Positions 1-9,645 of a DNA stretch of 64,000 bases are shown here, piece after piece (position 1 is the stretch's first letter; each line of letters begins with the position of its first letter). Made by a program: the position numbers and the translations under genes. The notes under the pieces were generated by a model. That model saw nothing but the letters and a program-made list of their open reading frames with translations, searched no databases and was not told the origin of the DNA. Source of the stretch: JBFWMG01 sp050251715. Its GTDB lineage: Bacteria; Desulfobacterota; Desulfovibrionia; Desulfovibrionales; Desulfovibrionaceae. Where the stretch lies: positions 89,558 through 153,557 of the forward strand of contig JBFWMG010000008.1 in the NCBI GenBank assembly GCA_050251715.1, written 5' to 3'.

Positions 1-240
1 TTGGCGGAGCTGGAAAAGCTCGGCCACAACCTCTACCGGGGGCGCAACGGCGGCCCGGTGCAGGAGGTGCCTTCGGAGGCCACGGTGAACCAGGGGTACC
101 TGGAGGCGTCGAACATCAACGTGGTCGAGGAAATGGTCAACATGATCGAAACGCAGCGGCAGTTCGAGGCCTACACAAAAGCCATTAAAAGCGCCCAGGA
201 ATTGGATACCAAGGTCACCGGTTTCGGGACCGTGAAGTAG
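1..240 (+). CDS. flgF: Flagellar basal-body rod protein FlgF, C-terminal part
   Basis: The frame is open from the window edge, so the gene starts upstream and only about 79 C-terminal residues are seen. The tail has the heptad-like ending typical of rod and hook proteins: NQGYLEASNINVVEEMVNMI followed by a QRQFEAY segment, which in this family forms the inner helical D0 core of the rod. FlgF is a proximal rod subunit in the periplasm. flgG follows after a 24-base gap containing a good AAGGAGG ribosome site, so the two are almost certainly cotranscribed. The call as FlgF rather than another rod protein rests on the position directly before flgG. Confidence 0.85.
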   Translation: MAELEKLGHNLYRGRNGGPVQEVPSEATVNQGYLEASNINVVEEMVNMIETQRQFEAYTKAIKSAQELDTKVTGFGTVK

Positions 241-264
241 CCTGGCGCAAGGAGGATATGGATC

Positions 265-1047
265 ATGATGCGTTCCCTTTGGACGGCAGCCACGGGCATG
301 GTGGCCCAGCAGCTCAATATCGACGTGATTTCGAACAACCTGGCCAACGTGAACACGGTGGGTTTCAAGAAGAGCCGCGCCGAGTTCGAGGATTTGATGT
401 ACCAGGATCTCAAGGTGGCGGGCTCGCTCACCCCGGGCGGCAACCGCATCCCCACCGGCATGCAGGTCGGTATGGGCGTGCGTCCCACCACCATCCACAA
501 GTTCTTTTCCCAGGGCGACTACCAGAACACCGGCAACTCCCTGGACCTGGCCATCGAGGGCGACGGATTCTTCCAGGTGGATGCCAACGGCGAGTTGGCC
601 TACACCCGCGCCGGTTCGTTCAAGCTGGACAGCGACGGCAACGTGGTCACGGCCAACGGCTACATCCTCCAGCCCCAGTTCACCGTGCCCGCCGAGACGG
701 TGAATGTGGAAGTGACCGAAACGGGCCATATCGCGGCCCTGGACAGCGCGGGCACCGAACTCGCCTCCGCCGACATCCCGCTCTATACCTTCATCAATCC
801 GGCTGGCCTCAAGGCCACGGGCCGCAACCTCTTCAAGCCGACCGACGCCTCGGGCGACGCGGTGGAGGGCACGCCCGGCGAGAACAACACCGGCACCATC
901 TCCCAGGGCTTTCTGGAAATGTCCAACGTGGAGATCGTGGATGAAATGGTCAACATGATCGTGGGCCAGCGCGCCTATGAAATCAATTCCAAGTCCATCC
1001 AGACATCGGATTCGATGTTGCAGATGGCGACCAATCTCAAGCGGTAA
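265..1047 (+). CDS. flgG: Flagellar distal rod protein FlgG
   Basis: 260 residues, the usual FlgG length. The N-terminus has the rod signature (SLWTAATGMVAQQ, then NNLANVNTVGFKKS, about residues 4-40) and the C-terminus repeats the family tail (SNVEIVDEMVNMIVGQRAYE, about residues 215-240). FlgG builds the distal rod that crosses the periplasm inside the P and L rings. The ATG at 265 is preceded by AAGGAGG about 10 bases upstream. It is the second gene of the flgF-to-fliW run. The central domain is ordinary and nothing is missing. Confidence 0.97.
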   Translation: MMRSLWTAATGMVAQQLNIDVISNNLANVNTVGFKKSRAEFEDLMYQDLKVAGSLTPGGNRIPTGMQVGMGVRPTTIHKFFSQGDYQNTGNSLDLAIEGDGFFQVDANGELAYTRAGSFKLDSDGNVVTANGYILQPQFTVPAETVNVEVTETGHIAALDSAGTELASADIPLYTFINPAGLKATGRNLFKPTDASGDAVEGTPGENNTGTISQGFLEMSNVEIVDEMVNMIVGQRAYEINSKSIQTSDSMLQMATNLKR

Positions 1048-1089
1048 CGCTTGGGGCGGCGCGGGACGCGCCGCACTGGGGACGCACTG

Positions 1090-2112
1090 ATGCAGGGTTT
1101 TCTGAAACAGATGACGCGGCAAAAGAGGCTGTTGCCTACCGCCGGTGCGGCGTTGGTGCTGCTGGCCGTGTGGCTGGTTGGCGCGGCGCTGGCCGCCGGG
1201 GCCGACGGAACCGCACACGGTGCGTGGCGGCTGCGCATACGCGACGCCGCCGTGGTGCATGGCCCGCGCGTGCTGCTGGGCGACATCGCCGTGCCCGCGG
1301 GAGCGCTGGGCCAGGAGCAGTGGGCGTCCATGGCGGGCATGGAGCTGTGGCAGTCGCCTCCGGCCTCGGACAAGCCCATGGTCATGACCCGCGACAAGCT
1401 GGAAGCGGCGCTGCGCCATTACCTGGGCGAAAAGGCCGCCTTGTGCGTGCTGCCGGGCCGTTTGCTGCTCCAACGCGGCGGTGTGGCGCTTGATGCGGCC
1501 GCGTTGCAGCGGCTCGTCGTCAACACCTTGACACCTCTGCTCACGGGGGTGGAGGGCGAGGTGAAGCTGCGCGAATTTCATGTACCCGACATACTGTTTT
1601 TGCAGGACGCCACGAACACCCTCACGGTTGAGGCCGTGACCACACCCGGACCGGGGCGGCTGTCGCTGCGGCTCGTGGAGGCGGGGATCGACGGCGGCAC
1701 GCGGCGCTCCACCACGGCCAGCGTGTTTGTGGATGTGTGGCGGGCCATGCCCGCGGCGGCCAAGCCCCTGAACCGGGGCGATGTGCTGCAACCGGACAAC
1801 GTGACGTATGTGCGCCAGAACATGGCATTTTTGCGTGGCGAAGCGTGGGATGGACGTGGCGGCCCCTGGCGCATGGTGCGCCCTGTGGGCACCGGGCAGG
1901 TGGTGACCATGGACGCCATCGAGCCCCAGCCCGTGGTCAGCAAGGGTGATGCCGTGACCCTGATGTTCGAGGGCCGCCACGTGCGGTTGCAGGTGGCGGC
2001 CGAGGCGCTGGACGACGGCGGGACGGGCCAGGCCATTCTGGTGCGGAATCTGCAAAGCAAGCGTGAAGTCTACGCCCGTGTGCGCGACGCCGGCACGGTG
2101 GTCGTGCAATAG
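1090..2112 (+). CDS. flgA: Flagellar P-ring assembly chaperone FlgA
   Basis: 340 residues from the ATG at 1090. This start is preferred over the upstream TTG at 1051 because it puts a basic then hydrophobic signal peptide (QKRLLPTAGAALVLLAVWLV) at the N-terminus. FlgA is a periplasmic chaperone needed for FlgI to polymerise around the rod. The C-terminal half has the SAF-like pattern of the family (LNRGDVLQPDNVTYVRQ, then RPVGTGQVVTMDAIEPQPVV and a VRNLQSKREVYARV ending). Its place between flgG and flgH-flgI matches its role. The N-terminal 150 residues are poorly conserved, so the call depends on the C-terminal domain and the context. Confidence 0.9.
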   Translation: MQGFLKQMTRQKRLLPTAGAALVLLAVWLVGAALAAGADGTAHGAWRLRIRDAAVVHGPRVLLGDIAVPAGALGQEQWASMAGMELWQSPPASDKPMVMTRDKLEAALRHYLGEKAALCVLPGRLLLQRGGVALDAAALQRLVVNTLTPLLTGVEGEVKLREFHVPDILFLQDATNTLTVEAVTTPGPGRLSLRLVEAGIDGGTRRSTTASVFVDVWRAMPAAAKPLNRGDVLQPDNVTYVRQNMAFLRGEAWDGRGGPWRMVRPVGTGQVVTMDAIEPQPVVSKGDAVTLMFEGRHVRLQVAAEALDDGGTGQAILVRNLQSKREVYARVRDAGTVVVQ

Positions 2113-2128
2113 GCTGTAAGGAGCGGTT

Positions 2129-2860
2129 ATGAACGGATCGATGCAACGTAATCGGATGGTGGTTCTGGCATTGGCGCTGTCCCTGGGCGCGTGCGCTCCG
2201 GCGGAAAGGATGACCTCGCCCATGCCGGTCATCACGCCGGCCCCCGCCGTGGAGACCATGAGCCAGGCGGAAAACCCCGGCTCGCTGTTCAACGAGGGCG
2301 AGGCCGATTTCCTGTTCGCCGACAACCGCGCCCGCCGCGTGGGCGACATCGTGCAGGTCAACATCGTGGAGACCTCCACGGCCAAGAACAAGGCCGAAAC
2401 CTCTGCGGACCGTGACAATTCCATGACCATCGGCGTGGAGAACTGGTTCGGCAAGGACACGGTCGGCCTGCTGCCCATTGCCGGAGCCAGGGTGCTGGGC
2501 ATGAAGGGCGCCACCGGCACCACGCCGCTCATCAAGGCCTCGTCGGTATCCGCCTTCGAGGGCACGGGCGAGACCAAGCGCGAGAACAACTTTACGGCCA
2601 CGGTATCCGCCCGCGTGGTGCGGCTTCTGCCCGGCGGGGTGATGCAGGTGGAGGGCGGCAGCGAGATCCGGGTCAACGACGAGACGCAGATACTGGTGGT
2701 GCGCGGCCTGGTACGGCCTTCGGACGTGGGATCGGACAACTCGGTGCTGTCCACCCAACTGGCCGACGCGCGCATCGAATACTACGGCAAGGGCGTGCTG
2801 GCGGACAAGCAGCGGCCCGGCTGGCTGTCACGCATTCTGGAAAACATCTGGCCCTTCTAG
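2129..2860 (+). CDS. flgH: Flagellar L-ring lipoprotein FlgH
   Basis: 243 residues. The N-terminus is a lipoprotein signal with lipobox LGAC near residue 21, so the mature protein is lipid-anchored in the outer membrane, where FlgH forms the L ring. Family blocks seen are GSLFNEGEADFLFADNRARR, VGDIVQVNIVETSTAKNKA and the C-terminal VVRGLVRPSDVGSDNSVLST segment with ARIEYYGKG. AAGGAG lies about 7 bases before the ATG. Together with flgI downstream it encodes the outer bushing of the basal body. Confidence 0.97.
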   Translation: MNGSMQRNRMVVLALALSLGACAPAERMTSPMPVITPAPAVETMSQAENPGSLFNEGEADFLFADNRARRVGDIVQVNIVETSTAKNKAETSADRDNSMTIGVENWFGKDTVGLLPIAGARVLGMKGATGTTPLIKASSVSAFEGTGETKRENNFTATVSARVVRLLPGGVMQVEGGSEIRVNDETQILVVRGLVRPSDVGSDNSVLSTQLADARIEYYGKGVLADKQRPGWLSRILENIWPF

Positions 2861-2891
2861 GGGCCGGGGCATGACGCAAGGACACGGACCC

Positions 2892-4025
2892 ATGCATACC
2901 ATCGCGGCAACGCAACCCAACCACCGCCTGGCCTCCATGGCCACGGCCCTGCTGCTGGCGGCGGCCCTGCTGCTTCTGCCGGCTTCGGCCGGAGCGGTGC
3001 GGCTCAAGGACATCGCCAGTTTTGGCGGCGTGCGCAACAACGGCCTGGTGGGCTACGGCCTGGTCGTGGGCCTGTCGGGCACGGGCGACAAGTCCGGCTC
3101 GCAGTTCACCATCCAGTCCATGGTCAACATGCTCAACAAGATGGGCGTGGGCGTGGACTCGGCCAAGCTGAAGCCCAAGAACGTGGCAGCGGTCATGGTC
3201 ACCGCCCAGATGCCGGTCTCGTCGCAGCCCGGTTCGCGCCTGGACATCACGGTGTCCTCGCTGGGCGACGCCCAGAGCCTTTTGGGCGGCGTGCTGCTGC
3301 CCTCGCCGCTCAAGGGCATTGACGGCAAGGTGTACGCCATGGCCCAGGGGCCGCTCACGCTCGGCGGTTTTTCCGTGGGCGGCGAGGCGGCCACGGCCCA
3401 GAAGAACGTGGCCACCGTGGGCATCATCCCCAACGGCGCGGTGGTGGAGCGCGGCGTGCCCTTTACCTTCAACCAGCAGGCCTCGCTCAAGATCCACATG
3501 TCCTCGGCGGATTTTACCACCACCATGGACGTGGTGAACCGCATCAACGAGGCGCTGACCGGCGACTACGCCCGCGCCATGGATATTTCCACCATCGAGC
3601 TGGCCGTGCCCACGCAGTTCCAGGGCAACCTGGTGCCGCTCATGGCCTCGCTTGAGAACCTGCAGATCACCACCGACGGCAAGGCCAAGGTGGTGGTGGA
3701 CGAGAAGACCGGCACCATCGTGCTGGGCCGCAACGTGCGCCTGTCCAAGGTGGCGGTGGCCCACGGCAGCCTGCAGATCGTGGTGCAGTCCGGCGCGGAC
3801 GTGTCGCAGCCCGGCCCCTTCAGCCAGGGCGCGACCACCGTGACCCCGACCACGGACGTGGGCGTGACCGAGCAGAACCGTCGTCTGGTGATGATGGAAG
3901 GCGCGACCCTGCAGGAGATGATCGACGGCCTGAACGCCATCGGCGCGACCCCGCGCGACCTCATCTCCATCCTGCGCACCCTGAAGAGCGCGGGTGCGCT
4001 GCACGCGGAACTGGAGGTCATTTAA
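2892..4025 (+). CDS. flgI: Flagellar P-ring protein FlgI
   Basis: 377 residues from ATG 2892. This start has AAGGA nine bases upstream; the ATG at 2871 in the same frame lacks a clear ribosome site and would lengthen the signal peptide by seven residues. After the signal peptide (MATALLLAAALLLLPASAGA) the protein reads VRLKDIASFGGVRNNGLVGY, the canonical FlgI start. Later family blocks include LVGYGLVVGLSGTGDKS, VTAQMPVSSQPGSRLDI and the glycine-rich FSQGATTVTPTTDVGV stretch. It forms the periplasmic P ring and depends on FlgA. The next gene begins two bases after its stop, which implies translational coupling. Confidence 0.97.
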   Translation: MHTIAATQPNHRLASMATALLLAAALLLLPASAGAVRLKDIASFGGVRNNGLVGYGLVVGLSGTGDKSGSQFTIQSMVNMLNKMGVGVDSAKLKPKNVAAVMVTAQMPVSSQPGSRLDITVSSLGDAQSLLGGVLLPSPLKGIDGKVYAMAQGPLTLGGFSVGGEAATAQKNVATVGIIPNGAVVERGVPFTFNQQASLKIHMSSADFTTTMDVVNRINEALTGDYARAMDISTIELAVPTQFQGNLVPLMASLENLQITTDGKAKVVVDEKTGTIVLGRNVRLSKVAVAHGSLQIVVQSGADVSQPGPFSQGATTVTPTTDVGVTEQNRRLVMMEGATLQEMIDGLNAIGATPRDLISILRTLKSAGALHAELEVI

Positions 4026-4026
4026 G

Positions 4027-5364
4027 ATGTCGCCCACCTCGTCGATGGATATGGCGCAGGCCATGAGCAGCCTGGACCAGCAGAACGACGTCCGCCGCAA
4101 GGTGGAGCTGGATACGCTGCGCAAGCGCCTTGAGGTGGGCAAGTCCGACGAGAAGAAGCTGCGCGAGGCGTGCGAGGGCTTTGAAAGCATCTTCATCCAG
4201 AAGATGTGGAAGCAGATGCGCGCCAACGTGCCCAAGGAAGGCTATCTGCACAGCAAGGAAGAGGACTACTACCTCTCCATGTTCGATGACGAGATGTCCA
4301 AGAAGATGGCGAGCGCGGGCGGCATGGGCCTGGGCGACATGCTCTATGGCCAGTTGAAGCAGCAGCTCGCCAGCGCGAGCCGCGCCACGTCGCCCGCCGC
4401 GGTGCCCGACCCCCTGCCGCTCAAGCCCCTGGACCAGGGCGCGCATCGCGTGGCGTCCCAGGCGGCGCACGACACGGTTTCCCCCGGCGCAGCGCCCGCT
4501 CCCGCCGCGTTCAAGGACTCCCTGGACAGCCTGTACGCCCCCCTGGCGCAGGCCGGGCGGGAAGGCGAGGCCACTGCGGTCGCCACGAACGGCGCGGCGG
4601 GCACGTCGGCCGACGCCATGACGGACGCGGCGAACCTCGCGGCGCATGTCACGGCGGCGTTGAACACCCGGGCGGCGGGCGTGGCCAATGCGGCGGATGC
4701 CGCCCCTGGCGGGAGTGCCACACCGCCCCTCGTGGCCAACGCGTTCGCATCGCAAGGCTCGGCCCAGGCCTCTGGCCAGGACGGCGTTCTGGACGCCGAG
4801 CAGGTCATGGCCCAGGTCAACGACCTGGAACGCCGCATCGAATTGCGCCAGGGCGTGTCTGCGGGCGAGGGCGGGCCCGTGCCCGTGGAGCAGGGCGCCG
4901 TGTACGGACGCATGCGCGGCGAGATGAATTTGACGCCCATGGAATGGCCCGTGGAGGGCGACATCTCCTCCGACTTCGGCTGGCGGCGCGATCCCTTTAC
5001 CGGCAGGCACGCCTTCCACGCCGGCGTGGACATCGTGGCCGACGAGGGCAGCCCGGTGCAGGCGTGCTGGAAGGGCACCGTGACCTTTGCGGGAGAGCGG
5101 GGCGGCTACGGCAATCTGGTCGTCGTGGATCATGGCGACGGGTGGGAGAGCTGGTACGGCCACAACAGCGAGCTGGACGTGCGGGTGGGCGACACCGTGG
5201 CCGCTGGCAGCAAAATTGCAGCTGTAGGCTCGTCAGGCCGATCCACCGGCGCGCATCTGCACTTTGAACTGCGCCAGGGCGAACAGGCCTGGGATCCTGT
5301 AATGATTCAAAATCGTTTGCAATCGGGGCTCTCCATAGGCAGCCCGGCACGCAGAGAGGGATAA
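4027..5364 (+). CDS. flgJ: Rod-binding protein FlgJ fused to an M23 peptidase domain
   Basis: 445 residues from the ATG at 4027, one base after the flgI stop. Residues about 20-115 are the FlgJ rod-binding domain (KKLREACEGFESIFIQKMWK and the FDDEMSKKMAS helix). Residues about 120-300 are a low-complexity Ala/Pro-rich linker. Residues about 310-435 are an M23 (LytM) zinc peptidase with the ligands HAGVD and HLHFE and the typical GNLVVVDHGDGWESWYGH strand. In enterobacteria FlgJ carries a glucosaminidase here; this lineage uses a peptidase to open the wall for the rod. Both halves fit the operon context. No secretion signal is obvious, as expected for a substrate of the flagellar export apparatus. 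Confidence 0.93.
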   Translation: MSPTSSMDMAQAMSSLDQQNDVRRKVELDTLRKRLEVGKSDEKKLREACEGFESIFIQKMWKQMRANVPKEGYLHSKEEDYYLSMFDDEMSKKMASAGGMGLGDMLYGQLKQQLASASRATSPAAVPDPLPLKPLDQGAHRVASQAAHDTVSPGAAPAPAAFKDSLDSLYAPLAQAGREGEATAVATNGAAGTSADAMTDAANLAAHVTAALNTRAAGVANAADAAPGGSATPPLVANAFASQGSAQASGQDGVLDAEQVMAQVNDLERRIELRQGVSAGEGGPVPVEQGAVYGRMRGEMNLTPMEWPVEGDISSDFGWRRDPFTGRHAFHAGVDIVADEGSPVQACWKGTVTFAGERGGYGNLVVVDHGDGWESWYGHNSELDVRVGDTVAAGSKIAAVGSSGRSTGAHLHFELRQGEQAWDPVMIQNRLQSGLSIGSPARREG

Positions 5365-5367
5365 CGC

Positions 5368-5892
5368 ATGAAGCGCCGCATCAGGGAAAACCTTACCAGA
5401 CAGGAACGGGGATTGATGGTGTTGCTGGTGCTCCAGGAGGAAGAATTTTCCCTTCTGAAGGGCCGCAATCCCCAGGCGATTACCGCCGTGGAGTTCTCCA
5501 TCCACAACCTGATGCGCCAGCTGCTTGCCGAGCGTAAGGAATTGAAGGTGTTGCTGGGCGGCATGCGGCTGCGGGAGTGGTTGAAGACCCTGCCCGAGGA
5601 GCCGTTTGACGCGGATGTGGCCATTGCGGGCGTGAAGCCTGAAAACCTGGCCGGCGTGACCGAGGCGCACTACCTGCGCAACCTGGTGGCATCGGTGCGC
5701 AAGATGGAACAGGCCTGCGCGCGCAAGGCCAAGAACAACACGGAACTCGCCTTTGCCCTGCTTGACCAGAGCAAGGCGCTGCTGAGTTTCATGCACCAGA
5801 AGATCACGCCCAAGACCATGACCACCTATTCGGCCAAGGGCCGGGTCAATGAACGTGTAACGTCCGCATCGATGTTGCGTGGAGCACTCTAA
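5368..5892 (+). CDS. flgN: FlgN-like flagellar chaperone
   Basis: 174 residues, almost wholly alpha-helical, with many Leu, Glu, Lys and Arg and no membrane segment. FlgN is the cytosolic export chaperone that keeps FlgK and FlgL from aggregating before secretion. Sequence similarity in this family is weak; the call rests on length, helical make-up, the early LVLLQEEEFSLLKGRNPQAI-type pattern and above all on position immediately before flgK, with which it shares one base (TAATG). That overlap indicates coupled translation of chaperone and client. Confidence 0.75.
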   Translation: MKRRIRENLTRQERGLMVLLVLQEEEFSLLKGRNPQAITAVEFSIHNLMRQLLAERKELKVLLGGMRLREWLKTLPEEPFDADVAIAGVKPENLAGVTEAHYLRNLVASVRKMEQACARKAKNNTELAFALLDQSKALLSFMHQKITPKTMTTYSAKGRVNERVTSASMLRGAL

Positions 5893-7994
5893 TGGCCGGC
5901 ATTGGCAGTGTGCTTGACATAGGCGCCAAGGCGCTTCTGGCGTTCCAATACGCCATCCAGGTCACTGGCAGCAACATCGCCAATGTGGACACGGACGGCT
6001 ACAGCCGCCAGGACGTGGTTCTCGCCGAAAGCCTGACCGCCGAGTACGGCACGGGCGTGGACGTGGAAGAGGTGTACCGCTACTTCGACGAATTCATCGA
6101 GGAGCAGTACCTGGACAAGGTGTCCGACGAGGCGCGTTTCGAGACCCTGTATCAGGCGCTTTCCGGCGTGGACAACCTGGTCAATGAATCGAATTCCGAA
6201 GGGCTCAACACCGCGCTGGCCCAATTTTTCGCCGACTGGGAGGATCTCTCCCTCAATCCCGACGACTACAGCACCCGCGAGGCGCTCATCAGCGACACCG
6301 CGACCCTGGTCAGCCTGTTGCAGAGCACGGCCAGCGACCTGGAAGGCATGCAGATCCAGATGCAGGACTACATCAGCCAGGAAGTGGACACCGCCAACAC
6401 CCTCATCGCGCAGATAGCGGCCCTGAACAAGCAGATCGGCATCGAGGGCACCACCGGCACCACCCAGCTGAACGCCCTGCTCGACAGCCGCACCGAACTG
6501 GTGCGCGCGCTGGCGGAAAAGCTGGACATCGAGACCATCGACAACGGCGGCGGCGATTTCCTGGTGCTCACCTCGGCGGGCCAGCCATTGGTGGACGGCG
6601 CGGAAACCTACGAACTCACGTACGAGGGGCCGCGCACCTACACCGCGCTGACCTCGGCCTCCACCTATGACGGGAGCATCAATTTCGACGGCTCGGACTC
6701 GTATGAATACACCATCGAGATCGTGGATGGCGGTCTGGTGTCCGACGCCTCGGGCACGGGCGCCACGTTCAAGGTCTCCATGGACGGCGGCCAGACCTGG
6801 CTGGAGGACGAGGACGGCAACACCCTGATTTTCGAGGCCACGACCGAGAACCTCAAGCAGACCGTGGGCGACCTGGAAATCTGGTTCGACACCTCCCTGG
6901 GATCGCTGGCCGCAGGCGACAATTTCACCATCGTGCCCAAGAACGGCGTCTACTGGTACGAGAACACCTCGACCTCGGTGAACATCACGCCCCAGCTGTA
7001 TTCGGACGGGACAAGCAATGACCGCCGCATCTCCGGCGGCACCATTGCCGGGTATGTGGAGTTCAGCGACTACTACGTGGGCAACTATCTGGAAATGCTC
7101 GATGGATTGGCCGAAAGCCTGGTCTGGGAGATCAACAGCCTGCATTCCCAGGGCGCGGGGCTTGATCTGGAGAACAGCGTGCTGGGCACCTACTCGGTGA
7201 ACGACCCGGCCGAGGCGCTGGGGACGAGCACCTCCGGTCTCTTCTTTGGCGACCGCCTCGAAGCGGGCAACGCGGTGATGTACATGTACGACGCCGCCAC
7301 CGGCGAGCTGGTCAACGCGTCCAACGCCTCGGGAGCCCTTGATTTCTCGGGCACCGGCACCGGCGCCTTCAATTTCGATCCCGAAACGCACAGCCTGAAC
7401 GACGTGGTCACGGCCATCAACGATACCTTTGGCGGCTACCTGACCGCGAGCATCGTGAACAACCAGCTGCGCATAGAGGCCAATGAGGGCTACGAGTTCG
7501 CCTTTGGCACCGATACCACCGGGCTGTGGGCCGCGCTTGGGGTCAACACCTATTTCGACGGCACCGACGCCGGGACCATAACCCTCAATGCCGAGGTGGC
7601 CGGCGACCTGGACGGCATCAACGCCGGCCATGTGAATGGCGCGGGCGAGGCCAACTCGGGCGACAACACCACCGCCCTGGCCATCGCGTCCCTGGCGGGC
7701 GAGGACGTGGTCATCACCACGAAGTCCGGCGCCCGGTCGTCCATGACGCTCCAGGAATACTACAACACCATCGTGTCGAAGGTGGGTTCCAACACCGCCA
7801 GCGCGGAGTACAACTACGAGTACCAAAGCACCTTGGCCGCCGATCTTTCCGACAGGCAGGACGAGGTGTCCGGCGTGAACCTGGACGAAGAGATGGCCAA
7901 TCTCATCAAGTACCAGAGTTCCTATCAGGCCGCAGCCAAGTTGATTACCACGGCGGACGAGATGATCCAGACCATTCTGGGACTCAAGTCCTAG
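5892..7994 (+). CDS. flgK: Flagellar hook-filament junction protein FlgK (HAP1)
   Basis: 700 residues, longer than the roughly 550 of enterobacterial FlgK; the extra length lies in the central surface domain, which is Asp/Thr/Ser/Gly-rich. The N-terminus has the junction-protein signature QVTGSNIANVDTDGYSRQDV (about residues 24-43) and the C-terminus the partner helix GVNLDEEMANLIKYQSSYQA. FlgK caps the hook and joins it to the filament. Translation starts inside the flgN stop codon. The low Cys and Lys content and many Thr/Asp repeats of the central part are normal for an extracellular flagellar domain. Confidence 0.96.
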   Translation: MAGIGSVLDIGAKALLAFQYAIQVTGSNIANVDTDGYSRQDVVLAESLTAEYGTGVDVEEVYRYFDEFIEEQYLDKVSDEARFETLYQALSGVDNLVNESNSEGLNTALAQFFADWEDLSLNPDDYSTREALISDTATLVSLLQSTASDLEGMQIQMQDYISQEVDTANTLIAQIAALNKQIGIEGTTGTTQLNALLDSRTELVRALAEKLDIETIDNGGGDFLVLTSAGQPLVDGAETYELTYEGPRTYTALTSASTYDGSINFDGSDSYEYTIEIVDGGLVSDASGTGATFKVSMDGGQTWLEDEDGNTLIFEATTENLKQTVGDLEIWFDTSLGSLAAGDNFTIVPKNGVYWYENTSTSVNITPQLYSDGTSNDRRISGGTIAGYVEFSDYYVGNYLEMLDGLAESLVWEINSLHSQGAGLDLENSVLGTYSVNDPAEALGTSTSGLFFGDRLEAGNAVMYMYDAATGELVNASNASGALDFSGTGTGAFNFDPETHSLNDVVTAINDTFGGYLTASIVNNQLRIEANEGYEFAFGTDTTGLWAALGVNTYFDGTDAGTITLNAEVAGDLDGINAGHVNGAGEANSGDNTTALAIASLAGEDVVITTKSGARSSMTLQEYYNTIVSKVGSNTASAEYNYEYQSTLAADLSDRQDEVSGVNLDEEMANLIKYQSSYQAAAKLITTADEMIQTILGLKS

Positions 7995-8011
7995 CCGAGG
8001 GGGTACCTGTC

Positions 8012-9559
8012 ATGGTGATGCGCGTCTCACAAAGAAGCATGTTCACGCACTTCGTGAACAACATGAACTCCTCTCTCGCCGACTTGATGGAGTCCAACAT
8101 CAAGGCTTCGAGCCAGAAGCGGATCAACAGCCCTTCGGACGACGCGGTGGGCACGTCCCGCGTGCTCAACTACCGCGACTCGCTGGCCGCCCTGGAGCAG
8201 TACCAGACCAACGTGGACACGGCCACGGGCTGGCTGGCGCTTGCGGACAGCACCCTGCTCGAAGTGAGCACCGTACTCACCCGCATCGAGGAATTGGCCG
8301 AGCAGGCCGCCTCGGGCACGCTGGACGCGACCAACCGCAAGGAAATTTCCTATGAAGTGCGTGAGCTGTTCGAGCAGCTCATCACCCTGAGCAACACGGA
8401 ATACGAGGGCAAGCACATCTTCGGCGGCCAGAAGAACGAGGACTCCGCCTTTGACATGGCCCTTGGCATGTCCACCAACGACGAGGATCTCGCCTCCACC
8501 ACCTATTCCATAGCGGGCAGCGCGGATTCCACCATTCTGATGCAGATCACCGCGTCCGACGCCCACAGCGGCGACTATACCGTGGGCGGCAGCGAACCCA
8601 TCCTTTTCCGCTACAGCTCCGACGGCGGCACCACCTGGAACACCGGGTCGACCACGTCCACCCTGTTCGACCTGGGCGGCGTGCAGCTGACGCTGGAAAA
8701 CGGCGCCACCTTGTCGCCCGTGGACACCACCAGCACGAGTTCGGCGGACAACGGGACGTGGATCTACATCCGGCCCACCGCGGAATACAAGGGCGATGAC
8801 GAGGACGGGGTCACCATCACCCAACTGGGCAACAGCGCTCTTTCGGCCACGACGCAGGGCAGTTTTTCCGACGATGTCATCGTGCGCATCGACAACACCA
8901 CCACGGTGGGGCTGTCCAACGCCATCAGCTATTCCTACAGCCTGGACGACGGCCTGACCTGGGTCACGGGCAACACGGTGTCCGACGCCTCCACGCCCAA
9001 CAGCGCCACCCTGGTGGTGCCGGGGGGGTTCCTGATCCTTTCCTCCAACGGCGGCAACACGCTGAACGCGGGCGAGCAGTTCGTCATCGCCCCGAACCAG
9101 GCGGACATAGATTTCGAGATTTCTCCCGGCGTGTACATCACCGTGAACAACGTGGGCAAGGATGTGTTCGGCGGGGTGTACCAGGCCACGGGCGCGAGCA
9201 ACGCCACCGTGGCGCTGGACGGCAGCGCGGCCAACATGTTCGAGACCGTGGGCGAACTGATCGGCTATCTGGAGACCAACAACCAGGACGGCATCGCCAA
9301 TGCGCTGGAGTCGCTGGACGAATCCATGAGCCACATCATGACCGTGGCCGCCAGCGTGGGCGCGCGGGAGAACAGGCTCGAAGTCGCATCAACCGTCATG
9401 TCGAGCGTTGAACTGGCCGATACGGACAGCATGAGCGACATCGAGGACGTGGACGTGACCGAACTGATGACCAAGCTTGCCCAGCAGGAGCTTATCTACC
9501 AGAGCGTGCTCAAGTCCTGTTCCACCATCATGGGCATGAGCCTCATGGATTATGTGTAA
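8012..9559 (+). CDS. flgL: Flagellar hook-filament junction protein FlgL (HAP3)
   Basis: 515 residues from the ATG at 8012 (GAGGGGG eight bases upstream); the open frame extends further back but lies in flgK. It begins MRVSQRSMF and continues with the flagellin-like N-terminal helix (ASSQKRINSPSDDAVGTSRV). The C-terminus has the matching flagellin-type helix (VDVTELMTKLAQQELIYQSV). FlgL is the second junction protein between hook and filament. At 515 residues it is much longer than the roughly 320 of E. coli FlgL because of a Ser/Thr/Asp-rich central insert, as also seen in the FlgK next to it. Confidence 0.95.
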   Translation: MVMRVSQRSMFTHFVNNMNSSLADLMESNIKASSQKRINSPSDDAVGTSRVLNYRDSLAALEQYQTNVDTATGWLALADSTLLEVSTVLTRIEELAEQAASGTLDATNRKEISYEVRELFEQLITLSNTEYEGKHIFGGQKNEDSAFDMALGMSTNDEDLASTTYSIAGSADSTILMQITASDAHSGDYTVGGSEPILFRYSSDGGTTWNTGSTTSTLFDLGGVQLTLENGATLSPVDTTSTSSADNGTWIYIRPTAEYKGDDEDGVTITQLGNSALSATTQGSFSDDVIVRIDNTTTVGLSNAISYSYSLDDGLTWVTGNTVSDASTPNSATLVVPGGFLILSSNGGNTLNAGEQFVIAPNQADIDFEISPGVYITVNNVGKDVFGGVYQATGASNATVALDGSAANMFETVGELIGYLETNNQDGIANALESLDESMSHIMTVAASVGARENRLEVASTVMSSVELADTDSMSDIEDVDVTELMTKLAQQELIYQSVLKSCSTIMGMSLMDYV

Positions 9560-9645
9560 CGCAGGACGGCTTGACAGGCTGTGGCGCCCTTGCCGGTGAC
9601 GGCGGGGGGCAAGAATGCACTGGACTAGGAACGCGCTGGTCGGCT

